Source of the DNA: Micractinium sp. NFX-FRZ
Taxonomy: Eukaryota; Chlorophyta; Trebouxiophyceae; Chlorellales; Chlorellaceae
DNA length: 64,000 nt
Assembly: GCA_029339195.1 (NCBI GenBank)
Contig: JAPTJF010000106.1
Coordinates: 62,001-126,000 of the forward strand
Reading direction: 5' to 3'
The translations under genes were made by a program, and so were the position numbers. Positions 32,329 through 44,343 of this stretch are shown here, piece by piece (the first letter of the stretch is position 1; the number at the start of each line of letters is the position of its first letter). The notes below the pieces were generated by a model. The model saw only the letters and a list, made by a program, of their open reading frames with translations. It searched no databases and had not been told where the DNA came from.

Positions 32329-35304
32329 TCACTTCTTCTGCTTGCCGCCGGCAGCGGTGGCGGCTTGTTGAGGAGGAGCAAGCGCTGGCTGGTCTTCCGG
32401 GGAAGGCGTGGGGGGCACCCCCTCCTGCCCTTTGCTGCCCTTGCCGCCCTTGCTGCGCACAGGCACAGGCAGGGGACCCGAGGGCGGGCTGCCGCCGCCG
32501 CTGGGCTGGCCCGTGCTTGCCGCCGCCGCGCCGTTGCGCCCCGCCTGCTGCGCCCCCTGCCCAGCGGGCCCAGCGGGCTCAGCGCCCTCGGCGTAGCGCT
32601 TTGCTGGGTCCAGCTTGGCGCTCATGCGGCTGGCTGCGTCGCTGCCGTGGCTGACCGCGCTCCTGCAGGCGGCAGAGCGGGCGGCGGCTGAGCGGGTGTG
32701 TGATGGGAATTGATCGGGAAAGGGTGGTGTTGGAGAAGCCGGGGCCACTGCCAGACCATATGGAGGGCACACCTTGCAGCCTCGCACCAGACCCTCTTCA
32801 TAGAAGCTGTCCAGCCTGCCCGGGCTGATTGACAATACCCGCCCCGCCGTGCCCCGCCCCACGCCCTGCGTGCCCGCCCCACCTTTGCCCCTCGCCCCGC
32901 AACCTTTGAGCCCATTTCCCCTCCATCCATCCTGACCCCACTGCAACTTGTCCCCCTCTTTCGCTCGCTCCGCCCTGCCTGCCTGCCCACCCCTCCCTGC
33001 TGCCCCCCGCCTCACCGCAGCACGCGCACAATGCCCTTCATCCACAGCAGCTGCATGGCGTACAGCGCCACCAGCAGGACGTTGATGACGAGGTAGATGG
33101 TGCTGAAGTCCTCCACTGCGTAAGGGATCTGCCGCCTGCAGCAGAGGGAGGGGGAAGGGGACATGAAGTTGAGACAGTCGAGCAGCTGGTGGCGAGCTGC
33201 GGACGCGCCCACTTGCTGCCTAGCTCCGCAGCCTCCAGCCCTTCATCCTACCCTCACCCATTCACCGTCACTTGAGTCACAGGTGGACCACTCAACCACC
33301 CACCATTGCATACGCAAAAGAAGATGCCACAGACGCCTACCTGGCGTCCACCCACGCACCCATCCAGCAGTGCATGCGCACCCACTGCTGCAAATGCAAG
33401 GCAAGAAGCCGAAGAGGCACAGCCGCCTACCTGGCATCCAGTGCCGTCACTTTCAGGACCGCCCAGGGGACGAGGATGACGCGGGATAGGAAGAAGGTGG
33501 CGGCAAACAGCACAAAGCCGCCGATTTTGAGGGGCCCCAGGCTGAGCTGGTTGCAGATCTTGGCCAGGTGGAGCAGCGGGTTGGAGACGGCAAAGAGGGC
33601 CAGCACTACCACGCCAATGCGCGTGAGGTTGGTGCCTGGCAGGCAGAGAGCCGGGGGAGGGGATGGAAGGGGCAAGGGCGGCGGTGTGGAACGGGAGATG
33701 TAGAGATGAATACTGCCGCAGGCAGGCGGGCAGGGGGGCAGAGCGGCGAGCGCACACGCATCCAGCCGCCCCGAACGACAGGGCTGCGGCAGCCTTCCCA
33801 GCAGCGGCAATGCTGCCGAAGATGCGGTGATGCTGTCTGATAGACATGTTTAACCTACACAGCCCATGGCCCCGCTCACCCAGGGAGACCAGGATGAGTG
33901 CCAGCGTGGCGCCATGGTGGATCAGCATGTCGCGCCCGTCTGCAAGGGGTTACACGAGAGCGTGCCGTGCGTAAGCAAGCTTGCGCTGTGCATTTGGGGC
34001 ACGCAGCGGCTGGTGAGTGGGCAGCACGGCGCTGTGCACGGCAGACGCCCCCAAGAGGCGGGGCGGGGCGGGGCCCCTGCCACAACAGGGGGTAGCTGCG
34101 CGACAGTCGGGTGGGCATTTGGGGTTGGGCTCACGGCTCCGAAGCACCCAGGTGTGCACCGTGCCCTCAATGCAGCGCCCATCCCACCAAACAGCCCAGC
34201 TCCACAACACGCCATGCCACGCTGCGCAGTACAGGGCGGGCTCTTTACGTGCAGGTGTCGGGCTGGCTCCATGCATGCAGCACAGCGCAGCACAGCGCAG
34301 CGCAGCGCACCCGTCAGGCCGTAGCGCAGCACTGGCTTGAGCAGCATGTGCAGGTACCAGGCCAGCTCCATGTGGTAGTACAGCTTGACCGCTGGGTCGG
34401 CGGGCAGGTTGGGCCAGCCCGCCAGGCATGTGGAGGTGTCCAAGAACCAGCAGCCGCCATTCCTGCGCCAACAGGGCAGCAGCAGCAAGGTTGTCGGTGC
34501 GCAGCAGGCGCCAGGTGTCACGGCAGCTCAGGCAATTTTAACTTCCTTCGATCCCTCGGCTGCAGATGCATCGTCACATTGAAGGCAACAGGGTGCCCGG
34601 CACAGCTGGCTGGCGATGCTTGCTCGCCCGCCTGCTGCCGCACAGCAGACGCACGGCACACGGCACGCACCGCACAGTACTTCTCACACGCCGCTGCCAG
34701 CCATGGCCAGTGCAGCGCTCACCTGCGCAGCATGACAAACAGTGCCGCTGCCAGTATGATGCTGTTGCCCAGCGTCACCCAGACCTCCTCCAGAAGCCTC
34801 TTTGCCTGCATCTCAGCATCCAACTGACTGCCACCCTGGCCGCCGCCGCCGCGTGCAAGTGCCAGCCGGCGTGTCGGGCCCCTCAGGAGCGCGTTGAAAG
34901 TGAAGCGGGCCACAACCAGGAGGGCCAGCAGCCTGCCGGGAGGTGGGGGAGAGGAAGGGAGCAGGCGTGGGCAGATGGGGGGGCCGAGAGTGAAGCTTTC
35001 CCCTCTGAAGGACTGCTAGGCGGGAGGAGTGGCGGCGCCGCCAGCTGCCAGCGGAACGCGTCCCGCGCCGCGGCCGCACTGCTCCCTTGAAGGATGGACC
35101 GGCTTGGTATTGGTTCTGCTGCCTAGAGAGCAGTGCAAGCAGAGCACACCAAGAGCCACCGCGGCCCCGTACCCCTGCAGCCTGCACTCACCAGGCAGAT
35201 GCCCCAAATTCCCAGTGCAATGCGCCATGTTCGAATGAAGCCTGCGCCGCGGCATACTCTGGCCTGCTCGAGCCTTTGAAGAGCAAAGGCAACAGGTTGA
35301 GCAT
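32329..35304 (-). CDS. TLC (TRAM-LAG1-CLN8) domain multi-pass membrane protein
   Basis: 397 residues, exons (descending) 35304-35192, 34932-34723, 34462-34311, 33939-33880, 33635-33431, 33135-33016, 32662-32329. Several hydrophobic helices are evident (LLALLVVARFTFNALL; SIILAAALFVML; MLIHHGATLALILVSLG; IGVVVLALFAVS; FVLFAATFFLSRVIL; IYLVINVLLVALYAMQLL). The double His of the TLC/LAG1 domain is present (HH at 166-167), but the second half of the Lag1 motif, HDxSD in ceramide synthases, reads FAVSN, so both Asp residues are replaced. A TLCD/TMEM56-like lipid-membrane role is therefore more likely than ceramide synthesis. The C-terminal 110 residues are low-complexity and end in KQKK, compatible with ER retrieval. 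The start ATG (MLNLLPLLF) keeps the phase into exon 2. Confidence 0.7.
33334..33362 (-). repeat. Donor-side exon-edge echo, TLC gene exon 5
   Basis: 'cgcctacctggcgtccaccc' on the plus strand resembles the true exon end and donor at 33424-33445 ('cgcctacctggcatccagtg'). Confidence 0.65.
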
Positions 35305-35559
35305 GTTTGGGTTTCTGGCGTCCTGCTGTTACACAAACTCTGCCAAGGAGTGCGTGGGAGAGGGCGGGATGCACAGTGCAGAGGCCAGCAAGGCCAGCAA
35401 GGCGCAGCATGCATGCCAGCGCAGCAAAACGAAGGCTCCAGCACTTGGAACCGGCCCTCGAACATCGCGGCTCAAGTGAAATAATCTGTAATCCGCCTGG
35501 GGGGCTTGGCGGGCCGCTAGCTCTCGCTTCACACCCCGACGGACACATTCGCACTTGCA
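35305..35559. promoter_or_regulatory. Compact bidirectional promoter region
   Basis: Only 255 bases separate the divergent start codons of the TLC gene and cysteinyl-tRNA synthetase, so both promoters and 5' UTRs must fit here. No TATA box seen. Confidence 0.5.
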
Positions 35560-38500
35560 ATGGAGCGCGTTTGGCAGGCTCCGTGCGGGTCATGCCCTAA
35601 CGGTTATGCCTCAGAACCTCAGCTTGTGCTGTACAACTCGCTGGTCGACAAGAAGGTGCCTTTCGTTCCCGCGGCTGGCGCTGGAAGCAAGCAGATCAGC
35701 TGGTATACATGCGGTGAGCGACGCGTTGCAATTGGGCGCATGGAGCCGTGGAAACAGCGCACATGGCCTGCTGCTGTGCTGCCGCCAATCTGTGCCGCCG
35801 CGTGCCTTCACATTGGCTCGTACGCTGCCTGCTGCTGCTGCTGCTTGACCCTTTCAATAGGTCGGAGTGTGTGCTGTGGTTGCATGCACAGGGGTGTCCG
35901 CGGTGCAGCGCCACGCATAGCTGCCCTGTCCTGCTGCTCACCGCTCTGCTGCGGCGGCTGCCGGCCAGCCTCGCACCCGCTGCGCTGATTTTTTCATCAA
36001 GCATGTTCATGACGTGCATATGCATCCGCTGTGCACATGCTGAGAGTCAGGAAGAGACAGCCAAGGCACGCACGCCATACTAGGCCTGCATCACTGCCAC
36101 CCGCCAGCGCCATACGTCGCGCATCCGCCACATACCACCACATGCTCCCAGCCCGCGTCTCGCCCTCCCCCACCCCTGAACCTGTGCCCCACATCGCTGC
36201 CCCCTCAACCCCTCCCAGCCCCACCGTGTATGCTTCTGCTCACATGGTGCACGCGCACAGCTGCCTCCCCTCTCAACAGTAACCCCCAACACATTCCCGC
36301 TCACGTCCCCTCTCCCTCTGGTGTGCCCCCCTCGGCAGGCCCCACCCACCATGTACGACTCGGCGCACGTGGCGCACACGAACCCCCTTCAAAGGTCCAC
36401 ACCTGGCAAACTCTCACGGTCATTGGCATCCCCTCTGCAGGCCCCACCGTCTACGACTCGGCACACGTGGGCCACGCCCGCAACTACCTCTCCTTTGACA
36501 TTGTGCGGCGGGTGCTGGAGGACTACTTTGGCTACTCGTGCCTCTACGTCATGAACGTGACTGACGTGGACGACAAGATCATTCTGAGGGCGCGCCGGAA
36601 CCACCTGCTGGCGCAGTACAAGGGCGCCACGCAGGTGCGGAGGGAGGGGTTGGGAGCCCTCTTACGAGTAGTGTGTGTTGAGGGGTGTTTGCGTGGTGGC
36701 GTGGGCAGGTGGGTGGGCAGGTGGGCTGTGCCTGACGTGGATGACAAGACGGTTCTGGGGCACGGAGATTGTACGTGTTGAACAGCACAAGAGAGCAATG
36801 CAGGTGCGGAACTCAGCATTTCTGGGACAGCTGCAGCGGCTGGACACACATCAGGAAGGCGGGGCGGCGGTGGGAAGCATCGTTGCGTCCGCAGGCTCGG
36901 CGGCGCCTGGCCGGGGTGCATTCGTCAAGGTGGGCTCGTCTAATTTCACTCTCTGTCCCCTGACCTGCCCTCTCTCCTTTTCCCTGCCTCCCCCGCTGTG
37001 CACCCAGCAGGACCCCGAGCAGGTGTTCCGGGACGCCACCGACGCCCTGGCAGCAGCCGTGGACAAGCAGCAGCGCAAGGTGTCGGAAGCCGAGCAGGCA
37101 CTTGCTGAGGTGGCGGCCTGCGACGCCAGCTCAGCGGCCGACAAGCGGCGGGAGGAGCTGTCCACCAACGTGGCCCAGGAGCAGCTGCTGCTGTGCAAGC
37201 AAGAGGCGGCCGCGGCGGCTGTGGCGGCTGCGGGGGCGGCTGCGGGGGCAGGCAAGCTGCTGGAGCTTGCGGGCGATGCGCTGGCAGAGAGCCTGGATAA
37301 AAAGCTGGGGGCAACGGTGACCGACCCAGCCATCTTTCGCGCTCACGCAGCCAAGTGAGGGCGCTGGGTGCCTGGGTGTTGGCAGGGTGGGCGAGTGGGC
37401 AAGGTGCGGTGCCCGGCTGGAGGCGCTGGCCGGTTCCTACGCCAGCAGGCAGCGGGGAGTTTGGGCGGGGTGCAATTGGGGCATGCAGCTGTGCCGGGGA
37501 GCAGTGGGGGCAGGCGGCTGTGTGGTGCAGGAGCAGGGGCACCGGCTGTGGAAGCAGGGCAAGGCCGTGCAGGCGCACCAGCAGGTGTTGCAGGGCCCGG
37601 CAGGCCTCAAGCCCCGCTGGCTCTAGTGCAGCCTGTCTAACTGCGAGTCACTTCTCCATTCCTCTCCCCCTGCTCTTATGGCAGGTACGAGGCCGAGTTT
37701 CTGGAGGACCTGGCTGCCCTGGGCTGCCGCCTGCCCACCGTGCTGACCCGCGTCAGGTAGGTGGGGCCTGAGGCAGGGTGCGGTGGCCAACCAGGAGGGG
37801 CGCGCTGTCCTGAGGAGGGGCACAGCCATCAGTTGAGCGCCTGTACCCTGCCTGCGGTGCGTTGCACTACTCACGTGCACGGCGTGCATCCATGGGCCGG
37901 CAGCGTGCTCACTCCCACCCTGACTTGCACACAACGGCTGTGTGTAAATGCGTTACCAGATGTGTTCGAGTGCTCTTTCTCCTCCTGTCACGTCGCTGCC
38001 TCCCTCCTGTCGTTGGTCTGTGTGTGCAGCGAGTACATCCCTGAGATTGTGGAGTATGTGGAGCAAATTGTGTCCAACGGCATGGGCTACGAGGCAAACG
38101 GCTCGGTGTACTTTGACACCCAGGCCTTCAGGTGGGGCGGGGCGGCCAGTTTCGAGCACGGGAGGAGGGGCATGTGTTCGCCTGGGCACGGGGCACGAGG
38201 CCAATGGTCGGTGTATTTTTACACCCAGGCCTTTAGGTGGTGTGGACAGCTTTGTGTGGCTGATGTGAATGTGTATGGGAGGAGGCGCGTGTGCTCCCAT
38301 GCGCACGGGGTACGTGGTCAACGGCTCAGCTGCTAGGGCACACACGACTGTAGGTGGTGGATGGGGCGGGGTGTGCTCAAAGCACCCACACACCACACAC
38401 CTGGCCTCCCATTCCTTCCTAATGTCAGCTACCCACACGTACGTACGTTTCGAGCGCCCTGCAGGTCTGCGGGGCACACCTACGGCAAGCTCAACCCCTG

Positions 38501-41500
38501 GGCGGTGGGCGCGGCGGCGCTGGCGGGCGAGGCGGTGGAGAGCACGGGGGAGAAGCGGTGCCCCTCCGACTTTGCCCTGTGGAAGGCCTCCAAGCCTGGC
38601 GAGCCCTTCTGGGAGAGCCCCTGGGGCCAGGGGCGGCCAGGTGCGTTGACGGCAGCAGGGAGGGTGGGCGGGTGGTCCCTTGACGTTGGCCCGGCCTGGA
38701 AGCGGCGGCACGTTGGGGGAGGGCGGCCAGGTGCTGGCACCAACATTTTTCAGTACCCGTGCCCGACGACAAACTCTTCTCAGTCTTGGGCGCCGGCACA
38801 CCGCAAGCCGTACCACAACCAAACCAACCCTGCCTTCTCTCCCTCGCTGCCGTCTCTGTTGCAGGCTGGCACATTGAGTGCAGCGCCATGGCGTCGTCTG
38901 TGCTGGGCGCCAAGATGGACATCCACACGGGAGGGGAGGACCTGCGCTTCCCGCACCACGACAACGAGCTGGCGCAGGTGGGGCGCTGCTGCTAGCCGCC
39001 TGCCGATGGTTGTAGGGATGTGTGTCTCGGTTGTGCGGAGGGAGGACCTGCGCTTCACGCACCCCTTGACAGAGAGGGGTGCTGTTCGCATTGCTAGAAA
39101 GGCTGTGGATGTGTAGGGATGCATGTGCGTTCGTGTGCAGGGGGCACCTGCGCTTCCCGCACCGCGTAACAAAAAATGCGCGCAGCGGGGCCTCCCAATG
39201 ACAGCTGCACTGGGTGCGGGTGGGCGGTAGAGGGGCGGGGGCCGTGGGGCCGCTTGCTGGGTGCCTGGCACTGTGCTCCGTCACCTTACCCGCCCCTGTC
39301 CCCCCTTAACCGATGAAATGCGCTCTTCCACATCAACCTTGCAGGCGGAGGCTTACTACCACTCGTGCGGCTGCCAGCAATGGGTCAACTACTTTTTGCA
39401 TTCGGGCCACCTGGGCATTGAGGGCCTCAAGATGAGCAAGAGCCTGAAGAACTTCATCACCATCCGGTCGGTTTGTGGGCGGGCAGGCAGCAGGGCGGAC
39501 TGTGGCTAGCAACTCAGGAGCCTGCATGCCTGCCTGCTGCCTGCTGCCTGCTGCCCATTGCACGTTGCACACGCACATACAATCACCTGCACTGGCCCGC
39601 TGCGGACCCCCCACCCCAAGCACAGCTCAACCTGCCTGTTGCTTGCTGCACATTGCACATTGCACATGCATAGTGGCCCGCCGCGGCCCCCCCACCCCAA
39701 GCACAGCTCAGCCGCGAGCCGCCATGAGGCCCGTTGGCGCGCGCGCAAGAAGCGAGAAAAGGTTCCCCGGGCGCGAGCCCCTCCCCTCGCGGGGCGGCGG
39801 CCCGCCCCGGGTTTCGTGTGCGAGAGCAGGCCGCCCTCCCCAGGGCAGCAGGCAGGCGAGACCTCAGCGATTCCGGGTGCCGCACGCCCCCGGCAGCCCA
39901 GCACTAGCGCCGCCCACATCCCCCAATGTCCGTGCATCACACATGTCTTCATCACCCATCACGCATCCTGCGCACCCCATCCCATCCCATCCACATGCAC
40001 CCCATGCATCCGTTTACGCAGTGCACTGTGTGCTTGCTAGGCGTTCTGCGCACATCCATCCACGGCCCTGGTGCCAGCTAAAGAACTCCTGGCACCTCTC
40101 GACTCTGCCTGCACTGACCCACACGTTCCCTCCCTCTCCCCTCCATTCCCTCTCCACCCCCCTGCATGTGAACCACCGCTCTGGTCGGCGCTGAGAGAGC
40201 TTCGTCGCCCGCGCCAGCTGCGCCACCCACCTCTCCTTCATGTGAATTTTTCATCCCCTCCTTTATTGCGACCCCTGCAGGCAGGCGCCGAGGAGCTTCA
40301 CCCCTCGCCCGCTTGGCCGCCCTCTCTCCACCGCTCTCTTCCCCCCTCCCTCCTGCATTGCGAGCCCTGCAGGCAGGCGCTGGAGAGCTTCACCCCGCGC
40401 CAGCTGCGGCTCATGTTTGTGCTGCAACCTTGGGAGAAGAAGATGAACTACGGGGAGCAGGTGGGCGGGTTGTACTGCAGTACCAAGGTACTGCGAGCAG
40501 TACTGCAGGCCATTGCATGGCAGTGCAAGGTGATGGTGGGAAGACCAAGGGGCTGCTTTCTGCGCAGTTTCAGGCACTCACCTGTTGTCACCCCCCCCCC
40601 CCCACTCATCTGTTCCTTTTGCTTGCTTCCCTGCCCCTCCGCAGGCCAAGGAGGAGATGCGTGCCAAGGAGGCCCTGCTGCGCAACTTCTTTGCCAACGT
40701 CGACGTGGTGCTGCGCACGCAGAAAGTGGCAGCCTGCGTGCAGCGGTGGGAGGTGAGCGAGGGGACGATGGGGGGGGGTGGGCAGGCAGGGGTGGAGGCA
40801 GACGCGGGATGGCACAAAAGTGCGCCAGTGCGTGCAGTCGGGCAGCCAGCCAATCAGCCAGGCGACAGCCTGCCCCCTTGTTCAGGGAGGGCCTACCGTA
40901 GGAGGGTCTACAGCAGCTGTTGTTCATCATATGGAGTGGAGCAGTCGCACACATCCGTGCATGCTGTGTGACGTCATTCCTTGTCACTTCGCTGTGTCCG
41001 CTGGTTCTCTCACCGTGCCATAAACTCTGCCTGCTGTGCTGAGCGTCCCCACAGGAGGAGGAGCGGCAGCTGCAGCAGGAGCTGGATGCGGCGCAGCGGC
41101 GGGTGCACGAGGCGCTGTGCGACAACATCAACACGCAGGTCGGAAGGAGTTGGGTTGTGAGGCAGGCAACGCGAGGCCCAACCCCAGAATGCTACCTCGT
41201 CGCCGTGCCCACCCACCTACCCACCCCTGGCCTCCTCCCCCGTTCCCCGGCCCGCAGGCGGCGATGGGCGCTGTGTGTGACTTGGTCAAGGCGGCTAATG
41301 TGTACCTGGCCAAGCGGGACGCCGCAGCAGGTGAACACACTTGAAGGAGGGGAAATAGGGGTGGCGGGAGGGGATGGAATGGGGCGCCGCTTCCGATGCA
41401 TAGGGAGAGGCAGGAAGGTGTTGCACGGGTGCAGGCGGTTCATGTGTGCAATGTCAAGCATGCCGCCGCTTGCCTTCCAGCAGTGAACTCAACCGGCGTG

Positions 41501-43553
41501 GCATGCGTTGCCCCGCGCCCCCGCTGCAGGCCCCGGCCCCCAGGCCTTCTTGCTGCGTGCCGCCGCCGCCTACATCACCCGCATCCTCTCAGTCTTTGGC
41601 CTGGCCTCCGCCCCGGGAGACTTTTTGGGATTTGCGGACGCGGCCTCGGCGGCAGGCAGCTGCGGCAGCACGGAGGCAGTGCTGGACGCCTTCAGCGCCT
41701 TCCGGTGGGTGGGTGGGTGGGCCAAGGGGGGCAGGCTGGCGTACTGGAAAGACGTGATATGAGATGGACAGGCGGGCGGGTGAGCCGGTGCTCAGTCGGT
41801 ACCCGCCGCCTTATTATCACACCTGTTGTTATCAGCGTTTCACGACCCACCCACATCCCCTGTCTGCAGCGACAAGATTCGGGGGCTTGCAAAGGCCAAG
41901 GCACCCGCTGCCGAGCTGCTGGCCGCCTGCTCTGGCGTGCCCGACGACGGCGTGACCAAAGCGGGCAGCAGCGGGCGGGCGGCAGACATGCTGGCAGCCT
42001 TTGCCGCCTTCCACCGAGAGATTTCGGGGCTGGCGGGGGCGGGCGCGGCGGCGGGCGAGGTTCTAACAGCCTGCGACAGGTGGGCTGGGAGCATGTGGGC
42101 AAAATGAGACGAGGGGAGGTAAAGGAGGGGGAGGAGGGGAGGCAGTGCAAGAGCGAGGTGCTGGCGGCCTGCGACAGGTGGAGGCAGGGAGCACGCGCGT
42201 GGGCAGAAGGGGGCAGCGGGGAGGGGAAAGGGGAGGCAGGGAAGTAAAAAGGGAGAGGCACGGGCAGGGCGCTGGAAGCCTGCGACCGGAGTGCGCAGGT
42301 GGAGGCGGGGGAAGGGAGGGGCAGTAGTGCACAAGACTGCGGTTGAGAAGACATCGACAACATGCAACGCCTGCAGGGTGCGCGACGACACGTTTGTCGA
42401 GCTGGGCATCCGCCTTGAAGACAAGCCCGACGGCAGCAGCGTGTGGAAGCCGGAGGACCCAGCTGTGCTGCGGGCGGAGCAGGAGGAGCGGCGGCGGGCG
42501 GCGGCAGAGGCGCGCGGCAAGAAGCTGCGGTCTCAGCTGGACACCAAGCGCAAGGTGCGGGCCGCGGGTCAGGTGTCGGTTTTGAGTTTGGTTGGAGGTG
42601 GGTGGGCAGGGGTGGGTGGGGCGGGGGCGGGGACATAGGGGTGGCAGCTCTGCGCCCACTGGCGTGCATCAGCTGCCAAGATTCCTCACAGCCTGCCCCA
42701 CCATCCCTTCCCGCCCTGTCCTTCCTCTGGTGCAGGAGCTGGAGAAGTTTGAGAAGCTGGCGGGCCTGCCTTCCATCCAGGAGGCGCTGGCTGACAAGTA
42801 CTCAAAGTGAGGCGGGCGGGGGGTGGTGGGTGAAGGAGTGGCGTGTGTGCTGCGTATGTGTATGTGTGGGTTGATGGGGTGGGGTGGGGTGGAGGGAAAA
42901 GGGGCCGGGGGCGGGGGGGCGCATGTTGACGATTGAGTGGAGAGGGACAGGGTGGGAGGGCCGCTGCCAGCCCGCGTGAACCGCGCAACCCTCTGCCCCC
43001 TGCCCACCCCTTCCTCGCCCCTACCAACCCTGCCCCATTTCTCCGCACCCCACCCTACCCTCTGCCACCCCTCTCTCCTCCCAGGTGGGACGCTGCCAGC
43101 GGAGAGCCCACCCACGACAAGGAGGGGGCGGCCCTGGAGGGCAAGGCGGTGGACAAGGCCAAGAAGGAGGTCGAGAAGCAGCGCAAGGTGAGAGGAGGGC
43201 TGTGGGAGTTTGTGCAACACGGAACGGACCATGGTGGGAATGGGCAAATGGCAATGTCCGTTGGGGGGCGGGCGGGCTCACACCCTGCTGTCTGCCCAGC
43301 TTCCCCCCACTGCCGTCCTGCTCACACACAGTCTTGCTCACTGCTGTCTTGCTCACACGCATTCTGCATTCTGCATTCTAGCCCCACTGCTGCATGCCTC
43401 TTTCCATACTCTACATGTGTTCAGGTGCGTGCCCCCCTGGAGAAGAAGCTTGAGGAAGACCCAGGCTTCCTGTCCAGCCTGGCAGCTGACGTGGCGGCGC
43501 TCGCCGCTGAGCTGGCGGCGCTGGGCGTGGGCAGCGCAAACGGCACGGCCTGA
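35560..43553 (+). CDS. CARS1: Cysteinyl-tRNA synthetase (cytosolic type)
   Basis: Class I aminoacyl-tRNA synthetase that charges tRNA-Cys with cysteine; 831 residues, 18 exons: 35560-35713, 36441-36634, 37011-37354, 37685-37756, 38030-38131, 38465-38640, 38865-38977, 39345-39466, 40373-40460, 40645-40752, 41055-41138, 41258-41330, 41530-41704, 41870-42079, 42377-42554, 42736-42806, 43085-43187, 43425-43553. Signatures: zinc ligand Cys51 in WYTCGPTVYDS; HIGH motif as HVGH (60-63); WHIECSAM and [13 protein letters not shown] with further zinc ligands; KMSKS at 414-418. An insertion rich in Ala/Glu/Lys (about 117-230) splits the catalytic domain, as in eukaryotic cytosolic enzymes. The C-terminus is a long charged helical extension. 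No transit peptide is evident, so a separate organellar enzyme is expected elsewhere. Exon 3 has a CAGCAG tandem acceptor (37008 or 37011). Confidence 0.95.
36222..36385 (+). repeat. Two acceptor-side exon-edge echoes, CysRS HIGH-motif exon
   Basis: 36222-36262 ([13 protein letters not shown]) and 36329-36385 ([13 protein letters not shown]) precede the true exon start at 36441 ([13 protein letters not shown]). The HIGH motif region is thus present three times, but only the last copy is intact. Confidence 0.9.
36728..36809 (+). repeat. Donor-side exon-edge echo, CysRS exon 2
   Basis: 'ctgacgtggatgacaagacg' then, 60 bases on, 'atgcaggtgcgg' parallel 'ctgacgtggacgacaagatc' and 'acgcaggtgcgg' of the true exon end at 36634. 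Confidence 0.8.
38196..38352 (+). repeat. Two donor-side exon-edge echoes, CysRS exon 5
   Basis: 38196-38240 ('cacccaggcctttaggtggt') and a weaker copy at about 38308-38352 repeat the exon end at 38092-38136 ('cacccaggccttcaggtggg'). Confidence 0.8.
39030..39170 (+). repeat. Two donor-side exon-edge echoes, CysRS exon 7
   Basis: 'gaggacctgcgcttcacgca' (39043) and 'gcacctgcgcttcccgcacc' (39144) repeat 'gaggacctgcgcttcccgca' (38937), which encodes the zinc-ligand region. Both copies have lost the donor. Confidence 0.85.
39536..39715 (+). repeat. Imperfect 100-bp tandem duplication in CysRS intron 8
   Basis: 'accccaagcacagctcaacc' and 'accccaagcacagctcagcc' end two units that share 'ttgcacattgcac'-type sequence. 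Purely intronic; no exon edge involved. Confidence 0.75.
40186..40305 (+). repeat. Two acceptor-side exon-edge echoes, CysRS exon 9
   Basis: 40262-40305 ('ctgcaggcaggcgccgagga') and a more decayed copy at 40186-40224 ('cgcccgcgccagctgcgcc') precede the true start at 40373 ('ctgcaggcaggcgctggaga'). Confidence 0.85.
42152..42301 (+). repeat. Two donor-side exon-edge echoes, CysRS exon 14
   Basis: 'gcggcctgcgacaggtggag' (42165) and 'ggaagcctgcgaccggagtg' (42274) repeat 'acagcctgcgacaggtgggc' at the exon end (42066-42085). The first copy keeps a usable GT donor. Confidence 0.85.
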
Positions 43554-44343
43554 GCGTGGGCGCACCCCTCCCAGTTGGCGGCGCTGCAGGCTTGCGCTGC
43601 TGCGCTGGGCTGCACCTCTGCGCTGGGCAGGCAAGCCCTGCCGCAAAGCTTGCTATCAAGAGGCAGGCGCCTTCCACTGGCCGCTAGGGCCGCCCCAAGG
43701 CAGGACTGCCAATGGCTGCTGGTTGCCATTAGTCCTCGCAGCACCATCTTATGGCAGGCTGCCCTGCGTGGCCTGACCCCTTGCAATTGCAACCCTGCAT
43801 GTACCTGCCCTCACACACTTGCACATGTCTCTCTGTTTGTGAAGCAAGCTCGCCAGGCCCTGACGAGCGCTGGCAATGTTGAACCGTCCAGCACGTCTTT
43901 TAAGCAGTTACGAGCGCTCTAGGGACCAGGCAGGACACTGGTGGTGGGCGGGTACGGCAGACAGAAGGCCTGTGGAGTCGGAGGGCAGGCTGTGGGGCAA
44001 GGATTGTTTGTTTCGGCAGACTTTGCAGTGGCTCATGTGTGCAGCAAGCAAGCTTGATCTGTAAGAAGGTTATGTAATACAATTCATCATGATGATGTTT
44101 CTCCAAGCAGCTGCGGCTGTGCAGCAGCGAGCATGGGGCGTGGGGGCGGCGGCGCCACAGCACGCCTCAGCATGAATGAACACCCGTCCGTATCACATCA
44201 AGCATTCCCAATTGCCAATCCTGCGAGAAGAACGGGGCAGGAAGTAACCCTTATCATCCAGACGCCGTCAGGGCACTCTTTTAGTGTGCCCCTTCCGAGG
44301 GGTGGCGATCCAGCGCACCCGCACTTCCCCAACTTGTGTAGCC
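43554..44343. other. Intergenic spacer after CysRS
   Basis: About 790 bases with no recognisable exon. TGTAA occurs near 44059 and 44074, too far from the CysRS stop for a confident assignment. The right half should contain the promoter of the PAN-like gene. Confidence 0.4.

Noticed and set aside
32329..35304. Ceramide synthase (LAG1/LOH) as a firm call
   Set aside because: The HDxSD half of the Lag1 motif is missing, so only the TLC-domain level is supported.
37953..39284. 443-codon open frame on the minus strand
   Set aside because: It overlaps CysRS exons antisense; long stop-free frames are common in GC-rich coding DNA, and its translation is Pro/Ala/Arg low-complexity with no domain.
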